This document shows positions 1 through 8,669 of a stretch of 14,983 nt of DNA, piece by piece (the stretch's first letter is position 1; each line of letters opens with the position of its first letter). The notes under the pieces were generated by a model that made no database searches, had not been told where the DNA came from, and worked only from the letters and a program-made list of their open reading frames with translations. The stretch comes from JBGOUJ01 sp041477005 (lineage in GTDB: Bacteria > Acidobacteriota > Terriglobia > Bryobacterales > JACQDG01), in NCBI GenBank assembly GCA_041477005.1, contig JBGOUJ010000121.1, forward strand, positions 1 through 14,983. Reading direction: 5' to 3'. The position numbers and the translations under genes were made by a program.

Positions 1-650
1 AGCAGACGGTGGCCGACATCCGCAGCCAGGGTGGGCAGGCCGTCGCCATCCAAGCCGATGTGGCCGAGCGCGATCAGGCCGAGCGCCTGGCGGCCGAAGC
101 CGTCGAACGCTTCAGCGGCATCGACGTGCTGGTGAACAACGCCGGCATTATGTACCGGAGCGATATCTTCAGCTACAACCCCGAGGAATTCCACCGGATG
201 TGGCGCACCAACGTCGGCGGCGTCATTCACGCCACGGCCGCCGCCGCGCCGGTCATGAAGGAGCGAAAATCGGGAAGCATCGTGAACCTCGTCTCCATCG
301 CCGCGCTGGGCACGGCGATGCACGGCACAACCTTCTACGCCGCCACCAAGGGCGCCGTGGTCACCTTGACCAAGCGCTTCGCCCTGGAGCTGGGTCCTCT
401 GGGGATCACGGTCAATGCCGTAGCCCCCGGCTTCATCGCCACGGACATGGTCGCCTCGGGCCGCACTCCCGAAGAGGTCCAGAAAACCTTTCAAGCCGTC
501 GCCGCCAAGAGCATGCTAGGCCGCACCGGAGTCCCCGACGACATCGCCTCGGTCGTGGCCTTCCTCGCCTCGCCTGACGCCTCCTTCGTCACCGGCCAAA
601 TCCTAACCGCCGACGGCGGCCGCCTGGAATTTCTTTCCCACAGTCTGTAA
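1..650 (+). CDS. SDR family oxidoreductase, 5' end cut by window
   Basis: This is the C-terminal roughly 215 residues of a short-chain dehydrogenase/reductase, an NAD(P)-dependent oxidoreductase of the FabG-like classical type. The reading frame is open to the window edge. The GTG at position 9 is therefore probably internal, because the Rossmann glycine motif TGxxxGxG that belongs at the N-terminus is missing. Visible landmarks are the NNAG motif (about 136-150), the catalytic Ser in the LVSIAA strand (about 289), the catalytic YAATK (YxxxK, from 336), the PG motif after it, and a C-terminal TADGG just before the TAA stop. About 30-40 residues are missing compared with the usual 250. The substrate cannot be read from sequence: both 3-oxoacyl-ACP reductase and sugar or polyol dehydrogenase are possible. 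It is co-directional with the next genes but separated from them by 162 nt. Confidence 0.9.
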   Translation, partial: QTVADIRSQGGQAVAIQADVAERDQAERLAAEAVERFSGIDVLVNNAGIMYRSDIFSYNPEEFHRMWRTNVGGVIHATAAAAPVMKERKSGSIVNLVSIAALGTAMHGTTFYAATKGAVVTLTKRFALELGPLGITVNAVAPGFIATDMVASGRTPEEVQKTFQAVAAKSMLGRTGVPDDIASVVAFLASPDASFVTGQILTADGGRLEFLSHSL

Positions 651-684
651 CGGAGCAACGGGATAGCTCGGGCACATTGGGCAG

Positions 685-709
685 GCTCTTGCTGGAAAAA
701 TACCAGAGC
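685..709 (+). terminator. Weak hairpin downstream of the SDR gene
   Basis: GCTCT (685-689) can pair with AGAGC (705-709) and GG (694-695) with CC (703-704), leaving a bulge and an A-rich loop. A pyrimidine run (GTTTCTCCCC) follows. The hairpin lies 35 nt after the SDR stop and could end that transcript, but the stem is short and bulged. Confidence 0.25.
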
Positions 710-800
710 GTTTCTCCCCCCGGCCGCTAACCTAATCACGACTAGAATTTGATGAAACAAGATGTGTGCAGAATGTTCCATGGGTGTACACTCTAATAAG

Positions 801-810
801 AGGGAGGAGG
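801..810 (+). promoter_or_regulatory. Strong ribosome binding site fixing the DUF5131 start
   Basis: The purine run AGGGAGGAGG ends two bases before ATG 813. It supports that start over the in-frame ATG at 762, which would add 17 residues that look nothing like the family's conserved N-terminus. A possible -10-like TACACT lies at 787-792, but no convincing -35 is seen. Confidence 0.7.
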
Positions 811-812
811 GC

Positions 813-1559
813 ATGAGCGACCGGACCGCAATCGAGTGGACTGAGGCCACCTGGAACCCCGTCCGGGGGTGCACGAAGGTCAGCCCTGGCTGCCATCACT
901 GCTACGCAGAAGCATTTGCCGAGCGCTTCCGAGGCGTGCCCGGACATCCTTTCGAGCGTGGATTCGATCTCAGGCTTGTCCCCGACAAACTGGCCGAGCC
1001 GCTTCATTGGAAGCGACCCCGGATGATCTTTGTGAACTCCATGAGCGACCTATTCCACGAGCAGATCCCTCTGCAGTACATACAGGAGGTGTTTCAGGTG
1101 ATGCTCGAAGCCCACTGGCACACGTTCCAAATCCTGACGAAGCGATCTAGGCGCCTCCTGGAAGTTGCGAGAGACCTCCCTTGGCCGCCGAACGTTTGGA
1201 TGGGCGTTAGCGTCGAGTCAGCTTCTTACTCTACCCGAGTCGATGACCTCCTGCTGGTCCCAGCCTCGGTCAAGTTCGTCAGCGCCGAACCGCTTCTGGG
1301 GCCCATCCCAAGTATCCCTCTGGACGGAATCGACTGGGTAATTGTGGGCGGTGAGTCCGGCGTCCATGCTCGGCCGATGAATCTTGATTGGGCGCGCGAG
1401 ATACGAGATCTATGCCAGGGGCGCGGGGTGGCCTTCTTCTTGAAGCAGCTAGGAGGCCGCCGTGGGAAGCGAGGCGGCGATGCGGCGCTCTTGGACGGCC
1501 GACGATGGCGTCAGTGGCCAACAGCAAACACTGACCGGACAATGGCGACGCTTTTCTGA
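813..1559 (+). CDS. Three-Cys-motif Gp37/Gp68 family protein (DUF5131)
   Basis: The 248-residue protein begins with the family signature: an IEWTEATWNP segment (7-16) followed by C20, C27 and C30, a CX6CX2C three-cysteine motif. Further recognisable blocks are FVNSMSDLF, ILTKR, GVSVE, SAEPLLG, GGESG followed by ARP, and FFLKQLGG. Their spacing suggests alternating beta strands and helices of a TIM-barrel-like fold. The family was named after phage proteins Gp37/Gp68. The cysteine cluster probably binds metal or an iron-sulfur cluster, and a radical-SAM-like chemistry has to be considered, although the spacing is not the canonical CX3CX2C. No substrate is established to my knowledge. The start has an excellent ribosome binding site. 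Only 6 nt separate its stop from tcmP, so the two form an operon. GC is lower than in flanking core genes, which fits horizontal transfer. Confidence 0.9.
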   Translation: MSDRTAIEWTEATWNPVRGCTKVSPGCHHCYAEAFAERFRGVPGHPFERGFDLRLVPDKLAEPLHWKRPRMIFVNSMSDLFHEQIPLQYIQEVFQVMLEAHWHTFQILTKRSRRLLEVARDLPWPPNVWMGVSVESASYSTRVDDLLLVPASVKFVSAEPLLGPIPSIPLDGIDWVIVGGESGVHARPMNLDWAREIRDLCQGRGVAFFLKQLGGRRGKRGGDAALLDGRRWRQWPTANTDRTMATLF

Positions 1560-1565
1560 AACGGC

Positions 1566-2660
1566 ATGCTACCGAAGGACACGCTCTGGGAATTGGACCC
1601 ACAGACGCGGGGCAAACATCTTGTTCTGAGGCATTACCTGGACGCGTGGTTCCCGATCCTCGGTACATGGAGCGGGCGCATCCTCTTCATCGACGGCTTT
1701 GCGGGCCCCGGCCAGTATACTGGTGGCGAAGAGGGATCCCCGCTCATCGCCCTGCGCGCTCTGAAAGACCATCAAGCGAGGGGGAAAATAAAGGCAGAGG
1801 TAGTCTTCGGGTTCGTCGAGCTGGACGAGAAACGAGCATCTCACCTCAAGCGGCTGGTCGACAAGCTGAAACCAGGGCTGCCCAAAAGGTGCAAAGTCCG
1901 AGTCGTTCGCGGCCGGTTTGACGAAAAGATGGCGGAGATCCTCAACGCGATAGACGAGCAAGGAAAAAGCCTAGCACCTGCTTTCGTAATGGTGGACCCG
2001 TTTGGAGTGTCCGATACGCCGATGGACGTCATTCGGAGGATCCTCGGGAATCCTCGATCTGAGGTCTACATTTCATTTATGTACGAGGCGATTAATCGCT
2101 TCAAGGAGACCGCGGAGTTCGAGGAGCATCTCGACCGGCTGTTTGGTTGTAAGACATGGCGCGAAGGCTTGACGATTAGCGATCCGCAGCAACGCAAGCA
2201 GTTCTTCTACGACCTCTACTCCGGCCAACTCCGCCAAGCCGGCGCGAAGCACGTCGTGAACTTTGAGCTCTTTGATGGCAATCGTCTTGTCTACGCGATC
2301 TTCTTTGGAACGCAGCACTGGAAGGGCGCTGATCGAATGAAGCAGGCAATCTGGAAGGTGGCACCCTTCGGAGATTTCGCCTTCCGGGGGACGCATAGCG
2401 CCCAGCTGCCGCTGGACCTCAGCAATCCTGATTTCGAGCCTCTTAGGCGAACCCTTCAGGCCGAGTTCAAGGAAAGGGGCTGGGTGGGGATCGAGGACGT
2501 AGAGGAGTTCGTTGCATCCGACCGTACAGACTACCATTCCGGGCATCTAAGAAAGGGGGCTCTCGTTCCCATGGAGGAGGCGGGACAGGTCGAAGCCGAC
2601 CCCACCACCCGGAAGAAAGCGAAGACCTTCCCGGAAGGTGCGCTTCTTCGGTTCCTATGA
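1566..2660 (+). CDS. tcmP: Three-Cys-motif partner protein TcmP
   Basis: The 364-residue protein matches the TcmP family, defined by its co-occurrence with the three-Cys-motif protein encoded just upstream. The N-terminal half looks like a methyltransferase-type Rossmann domain: IDGFAGPGQY (42-51) resembles a SAM-binding motif I, FVELDE (83-88) an acidic strand end, and MVDPFG (142-147) a motif-IV-like DPF. The C-terminal part, from about residue 290, looks like a winged helix, and the protein ends with the family's typical FPEG..LRF. ATG 1566 follows the DUF5131 stop by 6 nt with no clear ribosome binding site, so translational coupling is likely. The methyltransferase likeness is read from motifs; its substrate and the effect of the pair are unknown. 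Codon and base composition are AT-richer than in tilS or ftsH. The stop lies within an upstream in-frame extension of tilS, but the real tilS start is downstream. Confidence 0.9.
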   Translation: MLPKDTLWELDPQTRGKHLVLRHYLDAWFPILGTWSGRILFIDGFAGPGQYTGGEEGSPLIALRALKDHQARGKIKAEVVFGFVELDEKRASHLKRLVDKLKPGLPKRCKVRVVRGRFDEKMAEILNAIDEQGKSLAPAFVMVDPFGVSDTPMDVIRRILGNPRSEVYISFMYEAINRFKETAEFEEHLDRLFGCKTWREGLTISDPQQRKQFFYDLYSGQLRQAGAKHVVNFELFDGNRLVYAIFFGTQHWKGADRMKQAIWKVAPFGDFAFRGTHSAQLPLDLSNPDFEPLRRTLQAEFKERGWVGIEDVEEFVASDRTDYHSGHLRKGALVPMEEAGQVEADPTTRKKAKTFPEGALLRFL

Positions 2661-2667
2661 CGGCGGC

Positions 2668-2701
2668 CCGGTCGCTCGACCGGCGGAAGAGAATCCTTCT
2701 C
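2668..2701 (+). terminator. Tandem hairpins after tcmP
   Basis: A perfect inverted repeat, CCGGTCG-CT-CGACCGG (2668-2683), begins 7 nt after the tcmP stop. A second, GAGAA-TCC-TTCTC (2689-2701), follows 5 nt later. No U-tract follows, so this is not a classical intrinsic terminator. It could be a 3' processing or stabilising structure, or a boundary of the inserted cassette. Confidence 0.35.
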
Positions 2702-2775
2702 GATCTGCGTACCGGCGCGACTTGTGCAGGCGGCGGGCCGGACGGGGACCGGTAACGGCCCTGCTCCGGCTCCTT

Positions 2776-2781
2776 TACAAT
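2776..2781 (+). promoter_or_regulatory. -10-like hexamer directly upstream of tilS
   Basis: TACAAT lies 6 nt before the chosen GTG start at 2788. Transcription would then begin at or next to the start codon, giving a leaderless mRNA. No good -35 is seen 16-18 nt upstream, and there is no Shine-Dalgarno sequence. Confidence 0.4.
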
Positions 2782-2787
2782 GAAATC

Positions 2788-4164
2788 GTGTTGCGCCGCG
2801 TGGCCCAAACCATCGCTAAGTACCGGATGTTTCAGGCCGGCGAGCGGGTGGGGGTGGCGGTGTCGGCGGGGCCTGATTCGGTGGCCTTGCTACGGGTGCT
2901 CCACGAGCTACGGGAGGAGCTGGGCATTCTCTTGGGCGTGGTTCACTTGAATCACCGCCTGCGCGGCGCCGAATCGGACGCCGACGCCGAATTCACGGCT
3001 GCGCTTGCCCGCTCGCTCGGCCTGGAGTCCATTGTCGAAACCGTGGACGTGGGCGCCGCGGCTGCCGGCGATAACCTGGAACAAGCCGGCCGTCGAATCC
3101 GTTATGAGTTCTTCCGCCGGCTCGTTCGCGAGAACCGCTTTCAGAAAATCGCGGTGGGCCACACGCGCAGCGATCAGGCCGAAACCGTGCTGTTCCGTTT
3201 TCTGCGTGGGGCGACGACAGCGGGGCTGGCCGGCATTTACCCGGTTCTGGATGGTTCGATCGTGCGGCCGCTGATCGAGGTGGAACGCTCGGAGGTGCTC
3301 GAATACCTGCGCGCCGCCGGCCAGCCCTGGCGAGAGGATTCCACCAACCGCAACCTCGATCTCGCCCGCAACCGGTTGCGGCACGGGCTGCTGCCACAGC
3401 TCGAAAAGGAATGGAATCCGGCGATCTCGGGCGCCCTGGGGCACCTCGCCGACTGGGCCCGGGACGAGGAGGCGTACTGGCGGGACCAGATCGAGAGGGT
3501 GGCGGCCCGGCTCCTGCGGCGGCAGCAGGGCGCGGTTTATTTGGAGGCACCGGCCGTGGCGGCGCTGGTCCCGGCCGTCGAGCGCCGGCTCCTCCGGTAC
3601 GCCATCGAGCAAGTGCGGGGCGATCTGCGGGGCATCGAGTTTTCCCACGTCGAGCAGATTCGCGCCCTTACCGCCCAGGGCGAAGGCCATGGCCGTCTCC
3701 GCATCCCCGGCGTCGATGTTTTCCGCTCCTTCGACCAGGTGCGGCTGGCCCCCGTCGAGAGCGAGACCGGCCTCGAGGGTAGGAATTTTTCCGTACCACT
3801 TACTATACCGGGGACATACGACATCCCTGCGACAAAAACCCGCTTTATCTTCAAATTGATACAGCGACAGACCGGCGATCCGGGTTATACTGAAGGGACC
3901 GGGCGCTTGGATTGGGAGCGCACGCCCAGGCCTCTGTGGCTGAGGAATTGGCGACCGGGTGACCGGTACCACCCGGTGGGTTGGGGCGGTCAGGAGAAAA
4001 TCAAGACCCTGTTCCAGCACGGCAAAGTGCCCCTATGGGAGCGGCGGCACTGGCCGGTGGTTGCCTCGGAAACAGAGGTTGTGTGGGCGCGGAGGTTTGG
4101 TGTAGCGGCGCCGCTCGCGGCCGGTCCGGAGAGCGGCTCTGTGCTGGAGATCACAGAAGACTAA
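2788..4164 (+). CDS. tilS: tRNA(Ile)-lysidine synthase TilS
   Basis: TilS attaches lysine to C34 of the CAU-anticodon tRNA(Ile2), using ATP, so that it reads AUA; this is an essential cytosolic tRNA modification. The N-terminal PP-loop reads SAGPDS (26-31), a variant of SGGxDS in which the second residue is Ala. It is followed by the family's VHLNHRLRG block, a GHTRSDQAET segment and the REDSTN..RNRLRH region. The C-terminal TilS domain includes LRNWRPGDRYHP and ends with WP.V and VVWARRFG. The frame stays open back to 2638, overlapping tcmP, but the first 50 residues there are Arg/Pro-rich with no family likeness. GTG 2788 gives 458 residues, the usual length, and a TACAAT sits just before it. 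ftsH follows 60 nt downstream, a common tilS-ftsH arrangement. Identity is certain; the start is likely. Confidence 0.93.
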   Translation: MLRRVAQTIAKYRMFQAGERVGVAVSAGPDSVALLRVLHELREELGILLGVVHLNHRLRGAESDADAEFTAALARSLGLESIVETVDVGAAAAGDNLEQAGRRIRYEFFRRLVRENRFQKIAVGHTRSDQAETVLFRFLRGATTAGLAGIYPVLDGSIVRPLIEVERSEVLEYLRAAGQPWREDSTNRNLDLARNRLRHGLLPQLEKEWNPAISGALGHLADWARDEEAYWRDQIERVAARLLRRQQGAVYLEAPAVAALVPAVERRLLRYAIEQVRGDLRGIEFSHVEQIRALTAQGEGHGRLRIPGVDVFRSFDQVRLAPVESETGLEGRNFSVPLTIPGTYDIPATKTRFIFKLIQRQTGDPGYTEGTGRLDWERTPRPLWLRNWRPGDRYHPVGWGGQEKIKTLFQHGKVPLWERRHWPVVASETEVVWARRFGVAAPLAAGPESGSVLEITED

Positions 4165-4224
4165 ATAACGGACCAGAATCCCGGCCCGCGGCGTCTAATA
4201 GTAGAGTAGTAGGGAGAACGCCTT

Positions 4225-6150
<1,926 letters not shown>

Positions 6151-6178
6151 CGCGCAAACCCACTGCCGACCCCATCCT

Positions 6179-6814
6179 GTGCCGGCGCTGACTTATTTTT
6201 TCGATATCGACGGCACCCTGCTCGATTCGGCGCCGGACATTTGCGGCGCCGTGCGCGAGGTTTCCCCCGAGGTTCCCGAGTCGATGGTCCGGCGCTATAT
6301 CGGCCGCAGCCTGGCCGAGATGTTCGCCGATTTCTATCCCAGCACGACGCGCGACGAAATCGACCGCCTCACCCTGCTTTACCGGGAGCATTACCGCGAG
6401 CGCGCTCACCGCTCGACGCGAGTCTTCCCCGGCGTGGCCGAGATGCTCGCGGCGTTGCCGGGCCGCAAGAGCACCGCCACCACCAAGAGCACCGCCACGG
6501 CCGGGTCTGTCCTGGAGCTGTTCGGCTTGCGCCAGTATTTCGACCACATCCAGGGCAGCGACAACGGCCGCTATAAGCCCGACCCCACGATCCTGCTCGA
6601 AGCGATGGAGGCGCTGCGGGTGCGGCCCCAGGAGTGCCTCATGGTGGGTGATGCGCCGCCGGACATCGAAGCGGGCCGCCGCGCCGGCATGCGGACCTGC
6701 GCCGTGGCCTGGGGCTACGGCGATCCCGCCGAGCTGAAGCAGTCAAAGCCCGGCCTCTGGATCGAGGAGCCGCGGCAGCTCATCTCAGCCGCCAGCCAGC
6801 TTGGCGGTGAGTAG
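6179..6814 (+). CDS. HAD family hydrolase, phosphoglycolate phosphatase-like
   Basis: The 211-residue protein of the haloacid dehalogenase superfamily has motif I DIDGT (9-13, nucleophile D9, acid D11), a helical C1 cap (about 18-80), a motif II Thr in STATTK (about 98-103), motif III Lys in YKPDP (132-136) and motif IV GDAPPD (157-162). This pattern fits the Gph/PGP-like subgroup, which hydrolyses small phosphate monoesters such as 2-phosphoglycolate; substrate is not determinable here. The GTG start at 6179 gives the usual start close to motif I, but has no clear ribosome binding site. It lies 28 nt after ftsH, so it may depend on read-through from that gene. Its 3' end overlaps the convergent sixA gene by 30 nt. 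Confidence 0.88.
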   Translation: MPALTYFFDIDGTLLDSAPDICGAVREVSPEVPESMVRRYIGRSLAEMFADFYPSTTRDEIDRLTLLYREHYRERAHRSTRVFPGVAEMLAALPGRKSTATTKSTATAGSVLELFGLRQYFDHIQGSDNGRYKPDPTILLEAMEALRVRPQECLMVGDAPPDIEAGRRAGMRTCAVAWGYGDPAELKQSKPGLWIEEPRQLISAASQLGGE

Positions 6815-7270
6815 CCAGACGAGCACCCCCGCCGGCCGCGGCCCGAGGCCTTCGACATCCACCCGCGCCAGCGCGCCCTTCTTCATCTCGACCCGCCCGG
6901 CGGCCGCCCCAATCAAGTAGCAGACCAGGCTGCTCAGTTGCGGCTCGTGACCCGCCAGCAGGATCCGCTGGGCGTCTCTGTGAACCCGGATCTCTTCCCA
7001 AACGCCCTCCGGCCGTTCCATGGGCGTAAGGATCTTGGTCTCGAGGATCGGCTGATCCACCTGGAGTACATCCCGGGCAAGCTTCGCCGTCTCCACGGCT
7101 CGCACAAGAGGGCTTGAAAGCAACACGTCCGGCTTGACCCCCGCTTTCCGGGCGCAAGCCAGGATCCGAAGCAGTTTTTCCTTGCCCTCTGCCGTAAGCC
7201 GCCGGCTCGAATCCGTATGCCCCGGCCTGCCCTCTTCCGCAATCCCGTGCCGCAAGATGTAGATCTCCAT
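6785..7270 (-). CDS. sixA: Phosphohistidine phosphatase SixA
   Basis: The 161-residue protein belongs to the histidine phosphatase (phosphoglycerate mutase-like) superfamily, of short SixA size. The catalytic RHG is at 7-9 (H8), a conserved Arg follows in LSSPLVRA (R57), an acidic residue is expected near E87, and the second His is in LLAGHEP (H108). SixA removes phosphate from histidine phosphotransfer proteins; in E. coli this concerns ArcB and the nitrogen PTS, and the target here is unknown. ATG 7270 is the first plausible start. The gene is divergent from the O-antigen ligase gene, with 74 nt between, and converges on the HAD gene with a 30-nt overlap of coding 3' ends. A PTS target cannot be checked in this window. 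Confidence 0.9.
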   Translation of the reverse strand: MEIYILRHGIAEEGRPGHTDSSRRLTAEGKEKLLRILACARKAGVKPDVLLSSPLVRAVETAKLARDVLQVDQPILETKILTPMERPEGVWEEIRVHRDAQRILLAGHEPQLSSLVCYLIGAAAGRVEMKKGALARVDVEGLGPRPAGVLVWLLTAKLAGG

Positions 7271-7310
7271 GACAGTTAGGATGGCACACGTCGCTAGCCC
7301 AGCAAAGTTT

Positions 7311-7319
7311 TGCCATACT
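7311..7319 (+). promoter_or_regulatory. Possible extended -10 upstream of the O-antigen ligase gene
   Basis: TGC followed by CATACT resembles an extended -10 (TGnTATAAT-like), 25 nt before ATG 7345, in the 74-nt gap between divergent genes. No -35 is evident. Confidence 0.3.
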
Positions 7320-7344
7320 GGTTGCTTCCCTCTGCCTTGAGATC

Positions 7345-8565
7345 ATGACATCGGCCCAGGAGCGGCTCTATCAGGCGGCGTTGTGGTCGATGCTGGTTTC
7401 GGCCGCGGCGATTATCGTGTCGATCGCGGTCAGCCAAATTTTTCTGGGGCTGGCGCTGATCGCCCTGATCGGATCGGAAGCGCCGCTGCGGTTTCCGCCC
7501 ATAAAGGCCCCGCTATTTCTGCTGCTCGGGTGGACGCTGCTATCACTGCTCGCTTCCGGCCATATTCGCGAGGGCTTGCCGCAGGTCCGCAAATTCTTCG
7601 TCTACGTCGGCGTGCTGCTGGTGGCGTACACGGTCTTCGGGCTGGCGCGGCAGGCGCGCTGGCTGGCCGGAGCCTGGTTTCTGCTGGCGGCGGCCAGCGC
7701 TTTGCGCAGCCTGGTGCAGTTCACCCAGAAGCTGGACGAGGCGCGGGTACGCGGGGAAGACTTCTACCAGTTCTACGTCGGCGAGCGGATTACCGGCTTC
7801 CTCAGCCACTGGATGACCTTCGGCGAGGTCAGCGTGCTGGTCTTGCTGGTCCTGCTGAGCTATCTCTTCTTTTCGCCGGCTCCGAGCCGCCGCAGCGTGG
7901 TGCTGTGCTGCCTTTCCGGCGCCGTGCTGCTCGCTTCCCTGCTGGTCAGCTTCACCCGCAGCATCTGGCTCGCCCTGGCCGTTGCCGGCGGCTACCTGGT
8001 TTGGCAGTGGCGCAAGAAGCTGCTCTGGTTGGCGCCGTTGCTGGTGGCCGTGGCGTTCGCGGCCGGACCGGGCGCATTCCAGCGGCGCATCGAGTCGATG
8101 TTCCGCCCGAGCTCCGACAGCTCGATCAACGCCCGGAGAATCATGTGGCGCACCGGGTGGCGCATGATCCGCACCCACCCGCTCCTGGGGGTAGGGCCGC
8201 AGCAGGTGGGTCCCCAGTTTCGAAGCTTCCTGCCGGCCGACGTGGGACCGCTGCCGCCAGCCTACTACGAGCACCTGCACAATCTCTACATCCACTTCGC
8301 CGCCGAGCGCGGAGTGCCGGCCGCGCTGGCCGTGCTCTGGCTGCTGGCCCGAATCGTCTGGGACCACCGGCGGGCCCTCGGCCGCTCGCCGGCCGCCGCC
8401 GACCGGTTTCTTCTCCACGCGGCGATCGCCGTGACCCTGGCCATTGCCGTGGGGGGGCTGTTCGAGGTCAACCTGGGAGACAGCGAGGTCCTGACGGTCT
8501 TTCTGACGGCGATCTCACTCGGCTACGCGGCGATAGGACGGGGCCGGCCGCCCCAGCCGGCCTGA
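7345..8565 (+). CDS. O-antigen ligase / polymerase family membrane protein
   Basis: The 406-residue inner-membrane protein has about ten hydrophobic segments (around 14-44, 55-71, 84-100, 105-121, 162-177, 185-202, 206-221, 226-241, 324-339, 357-374 and 381-397). A large loop (about 242-320) lies between the last two groups, as in the Wzy_C/WaaL family. Family landmarks in that loop are HPLLGVGPQQ (278-287) and HLHNLYIHFAAERG (310-323), where the His and Arg/Glu positions are typical. Such proteins transfer undecaprenyl-linked glycans to lipid A core or a protein, or polymerise O-units, on the periplasmic side. Ligase, polymerase and protein O-oligosaccharyltransferase cannot be told apart from sequence alone. 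No glycosyltransferase cluster is next to it. ATG 7345 is the only sensible start. Confidence 0.85.
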   Translation: MTSAQERLYQAALWSMLVSAAAIIVSIAVSQIFLGLALIALIGSEAPLRFPPIKAPLFLLLGWTLLSLLASGHIREGLPQVRKFFVYVGVLLVAYTVFGLARQARWLAGAWFLLAAASALRSLVQFTQKLDEARVRGEDFYQFYVGERITGFLSHWMTFGEVSVLVLLVLLSYLFFSPAPSRRSVVLCCLSGAVLLASLLVSFTRSIWLALAVAGGYLVWQWRKKLLWLAPLLVAVAFAAGPGAFQRRIESMFRPSSDSSINARRIMWRTGWRMIRTHPLLGVGPQQVGPQFRSFLPADVGPLPPAYYEHLHNLYIHFAAERGVPAALAVLWLLARIVWDHRRALGRSPAAADRFLLHAAIAVTLAIAVGGLFEVNLGDSEVLTVFLTAISLGYAAIGRGRPPQPA

Positions 8566-8601
8566 GCCGCCGGGCAGCTTGAAGCAGAGGACGATCCACT
8601 G

Positions 8602-8646
8602 CCGGACCGACCGGATCAGGTTACGGGGCCGGAAGAACTGGTCCGG
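8602..8646. terminator. Inverted repeat between convergent genes
   Basis: CCGGACC (8602-8608) is repeated inverted as GGTCCGG (8640-8646) with a 31-nt loop, in the 104-nt gap between the O-antigen ligase and radical SAM stops. It may act as a bidirectional terminator, but the loop is long and no T-tract is present. Confidence 0.25.
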
Positions 8647-8669
8647 AGACAGAGCAGGAGGAGTGGCCT

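Noticed and set aside
2638..2787. Upstream extension of the tilS frame to 2638, overlapping tcmP
   Set aside because: The added 50 residues are Arg/Pro-rich, match nothing in TilS, and span the hairpins; GTG 2788 gives the normal family length.
6467..6502. 18-bp tandem repeat encoding KSTATT/KSTATA in the HAD gene
   Set aside because: The spacing from motif II to the next conserved block matches normal family length, so it is not an insertion; two mismatches and low complexity fit chance.
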